From contig NZ_LECZ01000023.1 in NCBI RefSeq assembly GCF_001022965.1, positions 124,001-188,000 of the forward strand: 64,000 nt of DNA. Direction: 5' to 3'. Below are positions 46,569-54,166 of this stretch, piece after piece. Below the pieces are notes generated by a model that was given only the letters and a program-made list of their open reading frames with translations, had not been told where the DNA came from and searched no databases. A program made the translations under genes and the position numbers. The DNA comes from Enterobacter genomosp. O (GTDB taxonomy: Bacteria > Pseudomonadota > Gammaproteobacteria > Enterobacterales > Enterobacteriaceae). Numbering within the stretch: position 1 is the stretch's first letter; each line of letters starts with the position of its first letter.

Positions 46569-46894
46569 AGAATATTGAGCAGCGCATCTACGCCTTAGCC
46601 AGACGCTATAACGGCGTTTATCTGATGAATAACGAAGCAAAGCAGAAATTACTGAATGCAAAAACTGATTTGGACACTGACATGCAGCTTGATGTCACTG
46701 AAGCAGAAGATTTGATGGAAGAATTTTTTAAAGAATTTGATGTTGATAGAGGTAATTTTAACATAAACACCTACTACCCTGATGAGCCTTTTTCATGGAA
46801 TCCATTCAAAAAATTCCCGGTGGTGATGGTTCCAGATTTCACTATTGGAATGCTTATCGAATCCGCAAAAGCGGGCAAATGGTTATACGACTAA
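46562..46894 (+). CDS. DUF1493-family protein (acyl-carrier-like), partner of the upstream gene
   Basis: A 110-residue acidic protein with the DUF1493 pattern MEEFFKEFDVDRGNFNINTY around residues 50-70, reminiscent of acyl carrier proteins, followed by WNPFKK. It lacks the DSL phosphopantetheine serine motif as far as I can see. The ATG overlaps the upstream stop by seven bases (ATGGTAG), so the pair is coupled. DUF1493 genes often lie beside toxin-like membrane genes in enterobacteria; immunity or chaperone function is inferred. Confidence 0.7.
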   Translation: MVENIEQRIYALARRYNGVYLMNNEAKQKLLNAKTDLDTDMQLDVTEAEDLMEEFFKEFDVDRGNFNINTYYPDEPFSWNPFKKFPVVMVPDFTIGMLIESAKAGKWLYD

Positions 46895-46912
46895 AACGCA
46901 AGGAGCAATAGA

Positions 46913-47410
46913 ATGGCCGTACCTGTACATCTCTTTTTAACCAATGACGGCGGCACAATGATTTGTGGTTCTTGTGACGTTGCACAAAGGGAGGGAAGTA
47001 TTGAGCTAAGAGGATTACAACATAACCTCAGCCTGCCAACCGACTCGGCAACGGGAAAGGTCACTGGCACTCGCCAACATTCGCCGTTTCAGTTTACCAA
47101 GGAATTGGATAGCTCTTCGCCCTATCTGTTCAAAGCGGCAGCAACGGGTCAGACCCTTAAAACGGCTGAATTCAGGTTTTACCATATTAACTATTCCGGG
47201 CAGGAGGAGGAGTATTACCGAATCACGCTCGAGAACGTTAAGGTCATTTCTGTGAGTCCAGTAATGTACGACACCCGAGGCTGTCCGGGGACGGGGCATA
47301 TGGAGGAAGTGGCGTTTAATTATGAGAAGATTACCCATTTGTACAAGGACGGTAACTTGTTAGCGCACGACGCGTGGAACGAACGTCCAACATCGGGTTC
47401 CGCTGCTTGA
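46913..47410 (+). CDS. hcp: Type VI secretion tube protein Hcp
   Basis: A 165-residue Hcp1-family protein. Segments GSIELRGLQHNLSLPTD, TGTRQHSPFQFTKELDSSSPY and FNYEKITHLYKDGNLLAHDAWNER match enterobacterial Hcp. Hexamers stack into the inner tube and carry small effectors in their lumen. AAGGAG precedes the ATG. No other T6SS structural genes are in the window, so this is an orphan hcp that would serve an apparatus encoded elsewhere; the effector pair directly upstream is its probable cargo. Confidence 0.92.
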   Translation: MAVPVHLFLTNDGGTMICGSCDVAQREGSIELRGLQHNLSLPTDSATGKVTGTRQHSPFQFTKELDSSSPYLFKAAATGQTLKTAEFRFYHINYSGQEEEYYRITLENVKVISVSPVMYDTRGCPGTGHMEEVAFNYEKITHLYKDGNLLAHDAWNERPTSGSAA

Positions 47411-47460
47411 TTCTATGTTGAACTTGCCCGCCAGCGTTTCGTTTGTGCGGGCAGGGAATA

Positions 47461-47808
47461 TCATTCTTTATTCCTTTTCGTAAATGATGGCCGAAACATC
47501 ATAAAAATAACCCACGCGAACATTCCAATAATCTTCATAGGCCAGGGTTCAAACACATCCAGACACACAATTGCGCCAATAACTAATAGCGGACCTTCTA
47601 TCAGTTCAGCTATCCCCCCTAAAATATGTAACTTATGAGGCAGTGCCCGATTAAGTAATGTCGCAATAAGTTGTGCACTTCCTAATATGATTGTTATTGC
47701 GATTGTACGGTCCTCCCAGTTATCAAAACTAACCAAAGAAATGAGGCATGTAGCCAGTACATAACCACAGAATAATATATTCAGCATGTAAATAATAAAC
47801 TTGCCCAT
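47461..47808 (-). CDS. Small polytopic membrane protein, unknown
   Basis: A 115-residue very hydrophobic protein with about four membrane segments (roughly residues 5-27, 33-52, 60-82, 88-107). AT-rich like the rest of the island. It converges with hcp; an inverted repeat TGCCCGC/GCGGGCA (47425-47453) lies between them. No recognised family; it could be an immunity protein left from another cassette. Confidence 0.55.
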   Translation of the reverse strand: MGKFIIYMLNILFCGYVLATCLISLVSFDNWEDRTIAITIILGSAQLIATLLNRALPHKLHILGGIAELIEGPLLVIGAIVCLDVFEPWPMKIIGMFAWVIFMMFRPSFTKRNKE

Positions 47809-47984
47809 AGCATTTGCCGAGACGGTTAAAAAAATAAAGAGTCTATGAATATATCGCTCTTAACAGAATGACAAACAACAATGGCTAATAATGCATTTCA
47901 GAATTTATTGCGCCTCGCTGATTTCCGTAATAATCAAGTTAGCGGCTTCATGCCAATTCCACGCACTCCACCGCTAAATCTAAC

Positions 47985-48989
47985 TTAACTAAACACCGGC
48001 ACCCCCAGCCCAACCTTCACCTCCCTCAACGTCTCCTGCGTCACCCCCTGCGCCCGTTCGGTCCCGCGCTTCAGCATCGCCATCAACTCGCCCCTGTCAC
48101 GCATATACATCGCCCTCCGCTCCCGCATCGGCGCAATCAGCTCCTGCAAACACCCCTCCAGCTCGTTCTTGCAAATCCGGTCCCCAAGCCCGCCCGCCTG
48201 ATAGTGCGCCTTCATCGCCGCAACCTTCTCCTTGTCCGGGTGAAACGCGTCGAGGTAGGTAAACACCACGTTCCCCTCAATCTGCCCCGGGTCGCTCACC
48301 TTCAGGTGGTTCGGGTCGGTGTACATAGCGCTGACCGCACGGTGAATCGTCTCTTCGCTGGCCGAAAGGTGCAGCGTGTTGCCCAGCGATTTCGACATCT
48401 TGGCGCTGCCGTCGATGCCGGGCAGGCGGCTGGTGTCGCTCAGCATCGCTTTACAGTGGCGCAGCACCGGGGCGGGCAGCAGGCTGTTCATCTTGTGCAC
48501 AATCTCGTTGGTCTGCTCAATCATCGGCAGCTGGTCGTCGCCGACGGGCACGCACTCGGCCTTAAACGCGGTGATGTCCGCCGCCTGGCTGATGGGGTAG
48601 GCCATAAACCCGACCGGCAGCGAGCGGGCAAAGCCCTTCTGCGCAATCTCGTTTTTCACCGTCGGGTTACGCTCCACGCGGGCGACGGTGACGATGTTCA
48701 TATACAGCATCGTCAGCTCGGCGAGGGCGGGCAGGGCGGACTGCAGGCAGATAGTGGTCAGGTTCGGGTCAATGCCTGCGGCGAGGTAGTCAGCCAGCAC
48801 TTCGGGGATGTTGTCGCGGATCTTCTGCGGGTTGCTGCCGTTGTCGGTCAGCCCCTGCAGGTCGGCAATCAGCACAAACTGGTTGTGCGTTTGCTGCAGC
48901 GCCACGCGCTGGCGCAGCGATCCGACGAAGTGGCCGAGGTGCAGCGGGCCGGTTGGACGGTCGCCGGTGAGGATGGTGGGTGCGTTCAT
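47985..48989 (-). CDS. trpS2: Second tryptophanyl-tRNA synthetase TrpS2
   Basis: A 334-residue class I synthetase charging tRNA-Trp. The HIGH-equivalent GPLHLGHFVGS is at residues 14-24 and the KMSKS loop is exact (AKMSKSLGN, about residue 196). It differs clearly from housekeeping TrpS of enterobacteria and resembles the TrpRS II type found as an accessory gene, which in some bacteria gives tolerance to tryptophan-analogue inhibitors. AAGGAG precedes the ATG. Control by attenuation is strongly suggested by the Trp-Trp leader peptide and hairpin upstream. First backbone-like gene after the island. Confidence 0.93.
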   Translation of the reverse strand: MNAPTILTGDRPTGPLHLGHFVGSLRQRVALQQTHNQFVLIADLQGLTDNGSNPQKIRDNIPEVLADYLAAGIDPNLTTICLQSALPALAELTMLYMNIVTVARVERNPTVKNEIAQKGFARSLPVGFMAYPISQAADITAFKAECVPVGDDQLPMIEQTNEIVHKMNSLLPAPVLRHCKAMLSDTSRLPGIDGSAKMSKSLGNTLHLSASEETIHRAVSAMYTDPNHLKVSDPGQIEGNVVFTYLDAFHPDKEKVAAMKAHYQAGGLGDRICKNELEGCLQELIAPMRERRAMYMRDRGELMAMLKRGTERAQGVTQETLREVKVGLGVPVFS

Positions 48990-49032
48990 AAAGACTCCTT
49001 AACGTTGTAATGCCGAAAGGGGTCTTAGAAAT

Positions 49033-49056
49033 GTGAAAGCCGCCTTTCGGCGGCTA
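49033..49056 (-). terminator. trpS2 attenuator hairpin
   Basis: On the minus strand AGCCGCC-GAAA-GGCGGCT is a 7-bp stem with a GAAA loop followed by TTCACATTTCT. The 5' arm can instead pair with GGCGGC at 49087-49082, just after the leader stop, forming an antiterminator. Confidence 0.75.
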
Positions 49057-49088
49057 TCTGAAAATGGGAAAACTACTCCGTGCCGCCT

Positions 49089-49142
49089 TTAAGAAGGCAG
49101 CCACCAGCGGTTTACGGTGAGCACGGCGTGGTTTATGTTCAT
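49089..49142 (-). CDS. Trp-codon leader peptide of trpS2
   Basis: A 17-residue peptide, [17 protein letters not shown], with two adjacent TGG codons at positions 13-14 (49106-49101). It ends just before a segment that can form either a leader hairpin, an antiterminator or be covered by the ribosome at the stop codon. The layout is that of amino-acid attenuators such as trpL. The ribosome site (GGTAAAAGC) is weak. Confidence 0.75.
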   Translation of the reverse strand: MNINHAVLTVNRWWLPS

Positions 49143-49187
49143 GCTTTTACCGTATCACGTCCGGCGCGAAAAACAAAAGGGCACGTC

Positions 49188-49613
49188 ATGCTGCAATCTC
49201 TCAACCATCTGACCCTCGCGGTCAGCGACCTGCAAAAAAGCGTCACCTTCTGGCACGAGCTGCTGGGGCTTGCGCTGCACGCCCGCTGGAATACCGGGGC
49301 CTATCTCACCTGCGGCGACCTGTGGGTCTGCCTCTCGTACGACGAGGCGCGCAGGAACGTGCCGCCGCAGGTGAGCGACTACACCCACTACGCGTTTACC
49401 GTGGCGGAAGAGGATTTTGAACCGTTCTCGCACAGGCTAGAGCAGGCGGGCGTCACCGTCTGGAAGCAGAACAAAAGCGAGGGGGCGTCGTTCTATTTTC
49501 TCGACCCGGACGGGCACAAGCTGGAGCTGCACGTGGGCAGCCTCGCCGCGCGGCTGGCGGCGTGTCGCGAGAAGCCCTACGCGGGCATGGTGTTTACCTC
49601 AGACGAGGCTTGA
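49188..49613 (+). CDS. fosA: Fosfomycin glutathione transferase FosA
   Basis: A 141-residue vicinal-oxygen-chelate enzyme that inactivates fosfomycin by adding glutathione, using Mn2+ and K+. Metal ligands are His7 (LNHLTLAV), the His in YTHYAFTV (about residue 64) and Glu in HKLELHVG (about residue 110). It is close from memory to the chromosomal FosA of E. cloacae, a cause of intrinsic low fosfomycin susceptibility. The ATG at 49188 has AAGGG upstream and gives the family length. It overlaps the convergent LacI-type gene by 15 bases. Confidence 0.95.
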   Translation: MLQSLNHLTLAVSDLQKSVTFWHELLGLALHARWNTGAYLTCGDLWVCLSYDEARRNVPPQVSDYTHYAFTVAEEDFEPFSHRLEQAGVTVWKQNKSEGASFYFLDPDGHKLELHVGSLAARLAACREKPYAGMVFTSDEA

Positions 49614-50606
49614 GGCGCGCACCTTCAGCCTGCCCGCCAGCGTCACGTGCGTGGCGGCATCTTCCTGATTGCACAGGTACTCCACCGCCAGCCGTCCCAG
49701 CTCGCTGTAGGGCAGCTGGATACTGGTCAGCGCCGGGGTGAGCTGCTCGGAAATCTTCTGGTCGTCGTAGCCCGCCAGCAGCATGTCCTGCGGGATGCGC
49801 ACGCCGTTCACCGCCAGCGCCTGATAGCAGCCAATCGCCAGCCAGTCGCTGGCGCAGAAGATGGCGTCCGGGCGCTCGGCCAGTTCCAGCAGGGAGGTGG
49901 TGGCGGTAAAGGATTCGCTGAACTGCCAGTTGGTCTGGCGCACCAGATTATCGTCGCACGCCAGTCCGGCCTGCTGCAGCGCCGCCTGGTAGCCCGCCAG
50001 ACGCTGGCGCGAGGCCTCCATCCAGCTCTCCCCGGTGATGTGGGCGATGCGCGTGGCCCCGCAGGCGATAAGGTGTTTAGTCACCTGGAAGGCATTGGCG
50101 TAGTCGTCCGGGATGAACGACGGCAGCAGCGGCGAGCCGGGGTCGCGCTGGTTGAGCAGCACCAGCGGAATGCGGGTGCAGTCCTGGAAGGCCGTCATGT
50201 CCACCAGCGTGGTGACCGGAGACGCGAGAATAATCCCGATGCAGTTGCGCTTCTCCAGCTGGCGGATGATGTTCAGCGCCAGCTCGATATCGTCGCCGTA
50301 GTCGTAGACGGTGAGTAGGGTTTCGTTGCGCCACGCGGCTTCCCGCGCCTGGCTGATGGCATCGATAAACGGGTCGAAGCTCTGCATGGAGCTGACCAGC
50401 AGGGCGATCTCTTCCTGGTTGCGCGGGGCGTGAACGGCGGGGAGGCGGTCGTAGCCGAGCTCGGTAGCGACGCCAATCACCCGCTGGCGGGTGTCGTCGC
50501 TGAGCTTGATGTTGCGGGACTGGTTAAGCACCAGCGATACCGTCGCCTGCGACACGCCCGCCGCCCGCGCAATATCGTTCATCGTCACTTTCGTTTTTCG
50601 CTTCAT
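49599..50606 (-). CDS. LacI-family transcriptional regulator
   Basis: A 335-residue repressor: helix-turn-helix [20 protein letters not shown] near residues 9-28, hinge helix, then a periplasmic-binding-protein-like sugar domain. A GGGAGAGGA site precedes the ATG. It is divergent from the GH5-like hydrolase and GPH transporter genes and probably represses them in the absence of a sugar ligand. Its stop lies within the fosA 3' end. Confidence 0.92.
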   Translation of the reverse strand: MKRKTKVTMNDIARAAGVSQATVSLVLNQSRNIKLSDDTRQRVIGVATELGYDRLPAVHAPRNQEEIALLVSSMQSFDPFIDAISQAREAAWRNETLLTVYDYGDDIELALNIIRQLEKRNCIGIILASPVTTLVDMTAFQDCTRIPLVLLNQRDPGSPLLPSFIPDDYANAFQVTKHLIACGATRIAHITGESWMEASRQRLAGYQAALQQAGLACDDNLVRQTNWQFSESFTATTSLLELAERPDAIFCASDWLAIGCYQALAVNGVRIPQDMLLAGYDDQKISEQLTPALTSIQLPYSELGRLAVEYLCNQEDAATHVTLAGRLKVRASSLV

Positions 50607-50750
50607 CCGTCCTCTCCCTTTCGCGACTTCGCATCATACCCTAACCGCACGCTTTAGCGCCGTCGATCACGTTTCTCATTCATCGAAGCGTGAACTTTGT
50701 GAGGGGCATCGCTTTTCTAAACGCCGCAATTTGCGCATTTATCCTGCAAC

Positions 50751-50773
50751 TAATATTTATTAGCTAAATATTA
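50751..50773. promoter_or_regulatory. Inverted repeat before the GH5-like gene, candidate operator
   Basis: TAATATTTA and TAAATATTA are perfect 9-bp arms around TTAGC, 19 bases before the hydrolase start and within the 185-base divergent gap. It is not the usual CG-centred LacI operator, so the binding protein is uncertain. Confidence 0.45.
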
Positions 50774-50791
50774 TCAGTAAGAGGACGCGTA

Positions 50792-51880
50792 ATGAAAGAG
50801 CAGTGGAGCAGGGAGCAGGCACAGGCGTGGTATCAGCAGAAAGGCTGGCTGTGCGGGTTTAACTATCTGCCGTCGACGGCGGTGAACTGGACCGATATCT
50901 GGCAGGCAGAGACCTTCGATGCCGCCACCATCGAGCGCGAGCTGGGCTGGGCGGCGGAGGCGGGCTACAACACCCTGCGCATCAACCTGCCGTTTATCGT
51001 CTGGGAGCACGACCGCGACGGCCTGATGGCGCGCATCGACCGCTTTTTGACAATTGCCGACGGCCGCGGCTTCAGCACCATGCTGACCCTGATGGACGAC
51101 TGCGGCTTCTCCGGCGACGAGCCGTATCTCGGCCCGCAAAAGCCGCCGGTGCCGGGCAAGCACAACAGCCAGGCGGCGGCGAGCCCGGGGCGCGACAAGG
51201 TGTGCGATCCCGACTGCTGGCCGCAGATTGAGTGCTATATCCGCGACGTTGTTCGCCAGTTCCGCGACGATAGGCGCGTGCTGCTGTGGGATCTCTATAA
51301 CGAGCCGGGCAACCGCGGCATTTTCGCGACGGGCACGCAGGAGGTGCAGTACGACGCGAAGCTGGAGACCTGCGCCCACGCGCTAATGAAGCTCGCATTC
51401 CAGTGGGTGCGCGAAGAAGACCCGACCCAGCCGCTCACCGTCTGCGCGTGGCGCCTGCCGCCGGAAGAGGAGGGCGAGACGTTCTTCCAGCACCCGCTGG
51501 ACCAGACCGCGCTGGCGCTCTCGGACGTGGTGAGCTTCCACGCCTACACCCACACGGGGCGCATGACGGCGATTATCCAGCAGCTGCAACAGCTTGGTCG
51601 CCCGCTGTTCTGCACCGAATGGCTGGCGCGCCACGTGGGCAGCACCATCGAAGAGCAGCTCCCGCTGATGTACGCGGCGAAGGTCGCGCCGTACCAGTGG
51701 GGGCTGGTGCGCGGTAAAACCCAGACGTGGCTGCCGTGGCCGGTAGTGATGAAGGAGTCCACGGACTACTGCCGCCTCTGGTTCCACGACGTGTTCGAGG
51801 AGAACGGCATTCCGTTCTCGCGCCGTGAAATCGCCCTGATGCAGCAGCTGCGCAAGATCGCCCCGCAGGCACAAGGCTAA
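50792..51880 (+). CDS. GH5-like clan GH-A glycoside hydrolase
   Basis: A 362-residue (beta/alpha)8 hydrolase without signal peptide. The proton donor Glu is in [11 protein letters not shown] (about residue 171) and the nucleophile Glu in [10 protein letters not shown] (about residue 274), as in clan GH-A. The rest has Trp-rich substrate-binding segments. AAGAGG lies before the ATG. It is followed 50 bases later by a GPH sugar transporter, so it probably hydrolyses an imported beta-glycoside or oligosaccharide inside the cell. The precise substrate (mannoside, glucoside or other) is not clear. Confidence 0.82.
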   Translation: MKEQWSREQAQAWYQQKGWLCGFNYLPSTAVNWTDIWQAETFDAATIERELGWAAEAGYNTLRINLPFIVWEHDRDGLMARIDRFLTIADGRGFSTMLTLMDDCGFSGDEPYLGPQKPPVPGKHNSQAAASPGRDKVCDPDCWPQIECYIRDVVRQFRDDRRVLLWDLYNEPGNRGIFATGTQEVQYDAKLETCAHALMKLAFQWVREEDPTQPLTVCAWRLPPEEEGETFFQHPLDQTALALSDVVSFHAYTHTGRMTAIIQQLQQLGRPLFCTEWLARHVGSTIEEQLPLMYAAKVAPYQWGLVRGKTQTWLPWPVVMKESTDYCRLWFHDVFEENGIPFSRREIALMQQLRKIAPQAQG

Positions 51881-51930
51881 TAATATCGACCCGGCGGCCG
51901 ACCGCCGGGCAACCAGGCAGGCATATATCA

Positions 51931-53352
51931 ATGGCAACGACAATGAAAATACCGTCTCGCGAGCTGTGGTCTTATTTTGGTTATGGATTAGGTCAGTGTT
52001 TTAGCTTTGGTTTAGTGGGTTCGTTTATTAACTATTTTTACACCGACGTGCTGGGGATCTCGGCGCTGGCGGCGAGCACCATCTTCCTGATTGCCCGCGC
52101 GTGGGACGCGGTTCACGATCCGCTGTTTGCCAGCATCATGGACACCATTAACAGCCGGTTCGGCAAGTTTCGCCACTTTTTGCTGATCGCCCCACTGCTG
52201 ATTACCGGCGTCACGCTGCTGTCGTTCTATAAAATCGAAGCGGACATGACCACCAAAATCCTCTACGCCGGGGTGACGTATATCCTGTGGGGGACGCTGT
52301 ACGCCATCTCCGATATCCCGTTCTGGTCGATGTCGTCGGTGATGACCAACGACTCCGCCCAGCGCACCCGCGCGGTGACGGCGGCGATGCTCGGGGTAAA
52401 CGCGGGGATTGCCTGCGCCAATATCTTCTTCCCGAAGCTGGCGGCGTTCTTCGCCCAGTACAGCAACGATAAAGGCTACTTTATGGCGGCGCTGGTGATG
52501 ATGCTGGTGGGCCTGCCGCTGATGCTCAACGGCTTTATGCAGATCAAAGAGCGCGTGCCGCCGAGCCCGGAAAAGGTGACCATCCGCGACACCTTCCACA
52601 ACCTGCGCCAGAACAAGCCGCTGTTTATCGTCCTGCTGTCGTTCTTCTTCTGCGTGTTCCATAACGTGGCGGGCGGTCTCTATATCTACTTCTTTATCAA
52701 TAATCTGGGCGACGGCAGCCTGCAGATGGCGATTGGCGTGATGGGAATTGTGGCGGCGGTGCTGTGCCTGGTCGCGCCAATGCTGACGCGCCGGATGCAA
52801 AAGCGGAAGCTGTTTATGATCCTCTGCGGGCTGGACGTAGCGGTGCGCGTGGTGATGTGGTTTGTCGGGTATCAGCAGGTGACGATGCTGTTCATTCTGC
52901 TCGGCCTGAGCACGCTGTTCGTGATGATGACCAACATCCTCACCTCGTCGATGATTGCCGACACCATCGAGTACGCGGAGTACCACACCCACAAGCGCTG
53001 CGCGGCGATCACCTTCTCCGGGCAGACCTTTACCGGCAAGATGTCGGTGGCGGTGGGCGGCGGGCTAATCGGCGTGTTCCTGACGATGATCGGCTACGTG
53101 CCGCAGGCGCAAATTCAGAGCGAAGGCGTGCTGTCGGGGCTGTTCTTCGGGATTTGCCTGCTGCCGGCGATTGGGTCGCTGATCCGCATCGTGTTTATGT
53201 CGCGCTTTACCTTTACCGAGGAGAAGCATGCGGAGATTTGTCGGCTGCTGGCGGAGCGGAATGCGTCTGCGAAAGCGCCGGGTGGCGGCTGCGCCTTACC
53301 CGGCCTACAGAAAATTACAGCGACTTCACAAACGCCAGCAGATCTTCGTTGA
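51931..53352 (+). CDS. GPH-family sugar transporter with altered C terminus
   Basis: A 473-residue MelB-like symporter with 12 membrane helices; the family segment AWDAVHDPLFASIMDTINSR is near residue 55. The last 25 or so codons after about residue 447 are written by a REP element (53277-53308) and then by sequence antisense to the next gene, overlapping it by 38 bases. The natural stop was probably near 53275 and has been lost. The membrane core should not be affected. Likely imports the substrate of the upstream hydrolase. Confidence 0.9.
   Translation: MATTMKIPSRELWSYFGYGLGQCFSFGLVGSFINYFYTDVLGISALAASTIFLIARAWDAVHDPLFASIMDTINSRFGKFRHFLLIAPLLITGVTLLSFYKIEADMTTKILYAGVTYILWGTLYAISDIPFWSMSSVMTNDSAQRTRAVTAAMLGVNAGIACANIFFPKLAAFFAQYSNDKGYFMAALVMMLVGLPLMLNGFMQIKERVPPSPEKVTIRDTFHNLRQNKPLFIVLLSFFFCVFHNVAGGLYIYFFINNLGDGSLQMAIGVMGIVAAVLCLVAPMLTRRMQKRKLFMILCGLDVAVRVVMWFVGYQQVTMLFILLGLSTLFVMMTNILTSSMIADTIEYAEYHTHKRCAAITFSGQTFTGKMSVAVGGGLIGVFLTMIGYVPQAQIQSEGVLSGLFFGICLLPAIGSLIRIVFMSRFTFTEEKHAEICRLLAERNASAKAPGGGCALPGLQKITATSQTPADLR
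53277..53308. repeat. REP element read as coding sequence
   Basis: GCCGGGTGGCGGCTGCGCCT...GGCCTAC REP unit inside the 3' end of the transporter frame, giving it the tail APGGGCALPGLQ. Confidence 0.85.
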
Positions 53353-54136
53353 GCTGGTCCTGGTGGGTCAGCGCGAAGCCGTGCGGCGCGTTGTCGTACA
53401 CCTTCAGCGTGGCGTTTTTGATCATCTCCGCCGCCAGCTTGCCGGTGCTTTCAAACGGCACGATCTGGTCGTTGCTGCCGTGGATCACCAGCGTCGGCAC
53501 GTCGATTTTCGCCATATCCGGGCGGAAGTCGGTTTCGCCGAACGCGGTCACGCAGTCGATGGTGCCCTTCAAAGACGCCAGCAGGGCGATGTTCAGCGTC
53601 TGGGTGAGGGCACCGGCAGAGACGGTCTGCCCGGCGTTGATGCCGTAGAACGGCGTCGCGAAGTCGCTGATGAACTGGGCGCGATCTTTACGCAGCCCGT
53701 CGCGAATGCCGTCGAACACGCTCTGATCCACACCCTGCGGGAAGGAGTCGGATTTGCCGAAGATCGGCGTCACCGCGCCCAGCAGCGCCAGACCGGCGAC
53801 GCGCGCGCTGCCGTAGTTGTTGATGTAGCGGGTTACGTCGCCGCCGCCCATGGAGAAGCCCACCAGCGTCACGTCCTGCAGGTCAAGGGTGGTGATCAGG
53901 TCGTTGATGTCGGACGCAAAGGTGTCGTAGTCGTAGCCGTTCCACGGCTGATCCGAGCGGCCAAATCCGCGACGGTCAAAGGCGATGGCGCGGAAGCCGC
54001 GCTCGGCCAGGTAGTTCAGCTGGCTGTCCCACATGTCGCCATCCAGCGGCCAGCCGTGGCTGAAGAGAACCGGTTTGCCCGCGCCGCCGTCTTTGTAGTA
54101 AATCTGCGTGCCGTCTTTTGCCTTAAACGTTGCCAT
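53315..54136 (-). CDS. Alpha/beta hydrolase (non-heme chloroperoxidase/arylesterase type)
   Basis: A 273-residue alpha/beta-hydrolase. The catalytic triad is visible: Ser in GFSMGGG (about residue 95), Asp in HGSNDQIVP (about residue 224) and His in APHGFALTH (about residue 253). The oxyanion segment SHGWPLDGDMW is near residue 26. Relatives hydrolyse aryl esters and show perhydrolase activity in vitro; the natural substrate is unknown. Followed upstream by, and perhaps cotranscribed with, the MFS-fusion gene operon. Confidence 0.88.
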   Translation of the reverse strand: MATFKAKDGTQIYYKDGGAGKPVLFSHGWPLDGDMWDSQLNYLAERGFRAIAFDRRGFGRSDQPWNGYDYDTFASDINDLITTLDLQDVTLVGFSMGGGDVTRYINNYGSARVAGLALLGAVTPIFGKSDSFPQGVDQSVFDGIRDGLRKDRAQFISDFATPFYGINAGQTVSAGALTQTLNIALLASLKGTIDCVTAFGETDFRPDMAKIDVPTLVIHGSNDQIVPFESTGKLAAEMIKNATLKVYDNAPHGFALTHQDQLNEDLLAFVKSL

Positions 54137-54166
54137 AGTGTGTTCCTGTGCAGGTGATGATTATGG

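Noticed and set aside
43995-47410. A complete type VI secretion cluster
   Set aside because: Only hcp and cargo-type genes are present; no tssB/C, vgrG, clpV or membrane-complex genes occur in the window.
47881-47988. 35-codon frame starting MANNAFQNLLRLADF before the trpS2 end
   Set aside because: No ribosome site and overlaps the trpS2 stop; could be a remnant but cannot be supported.
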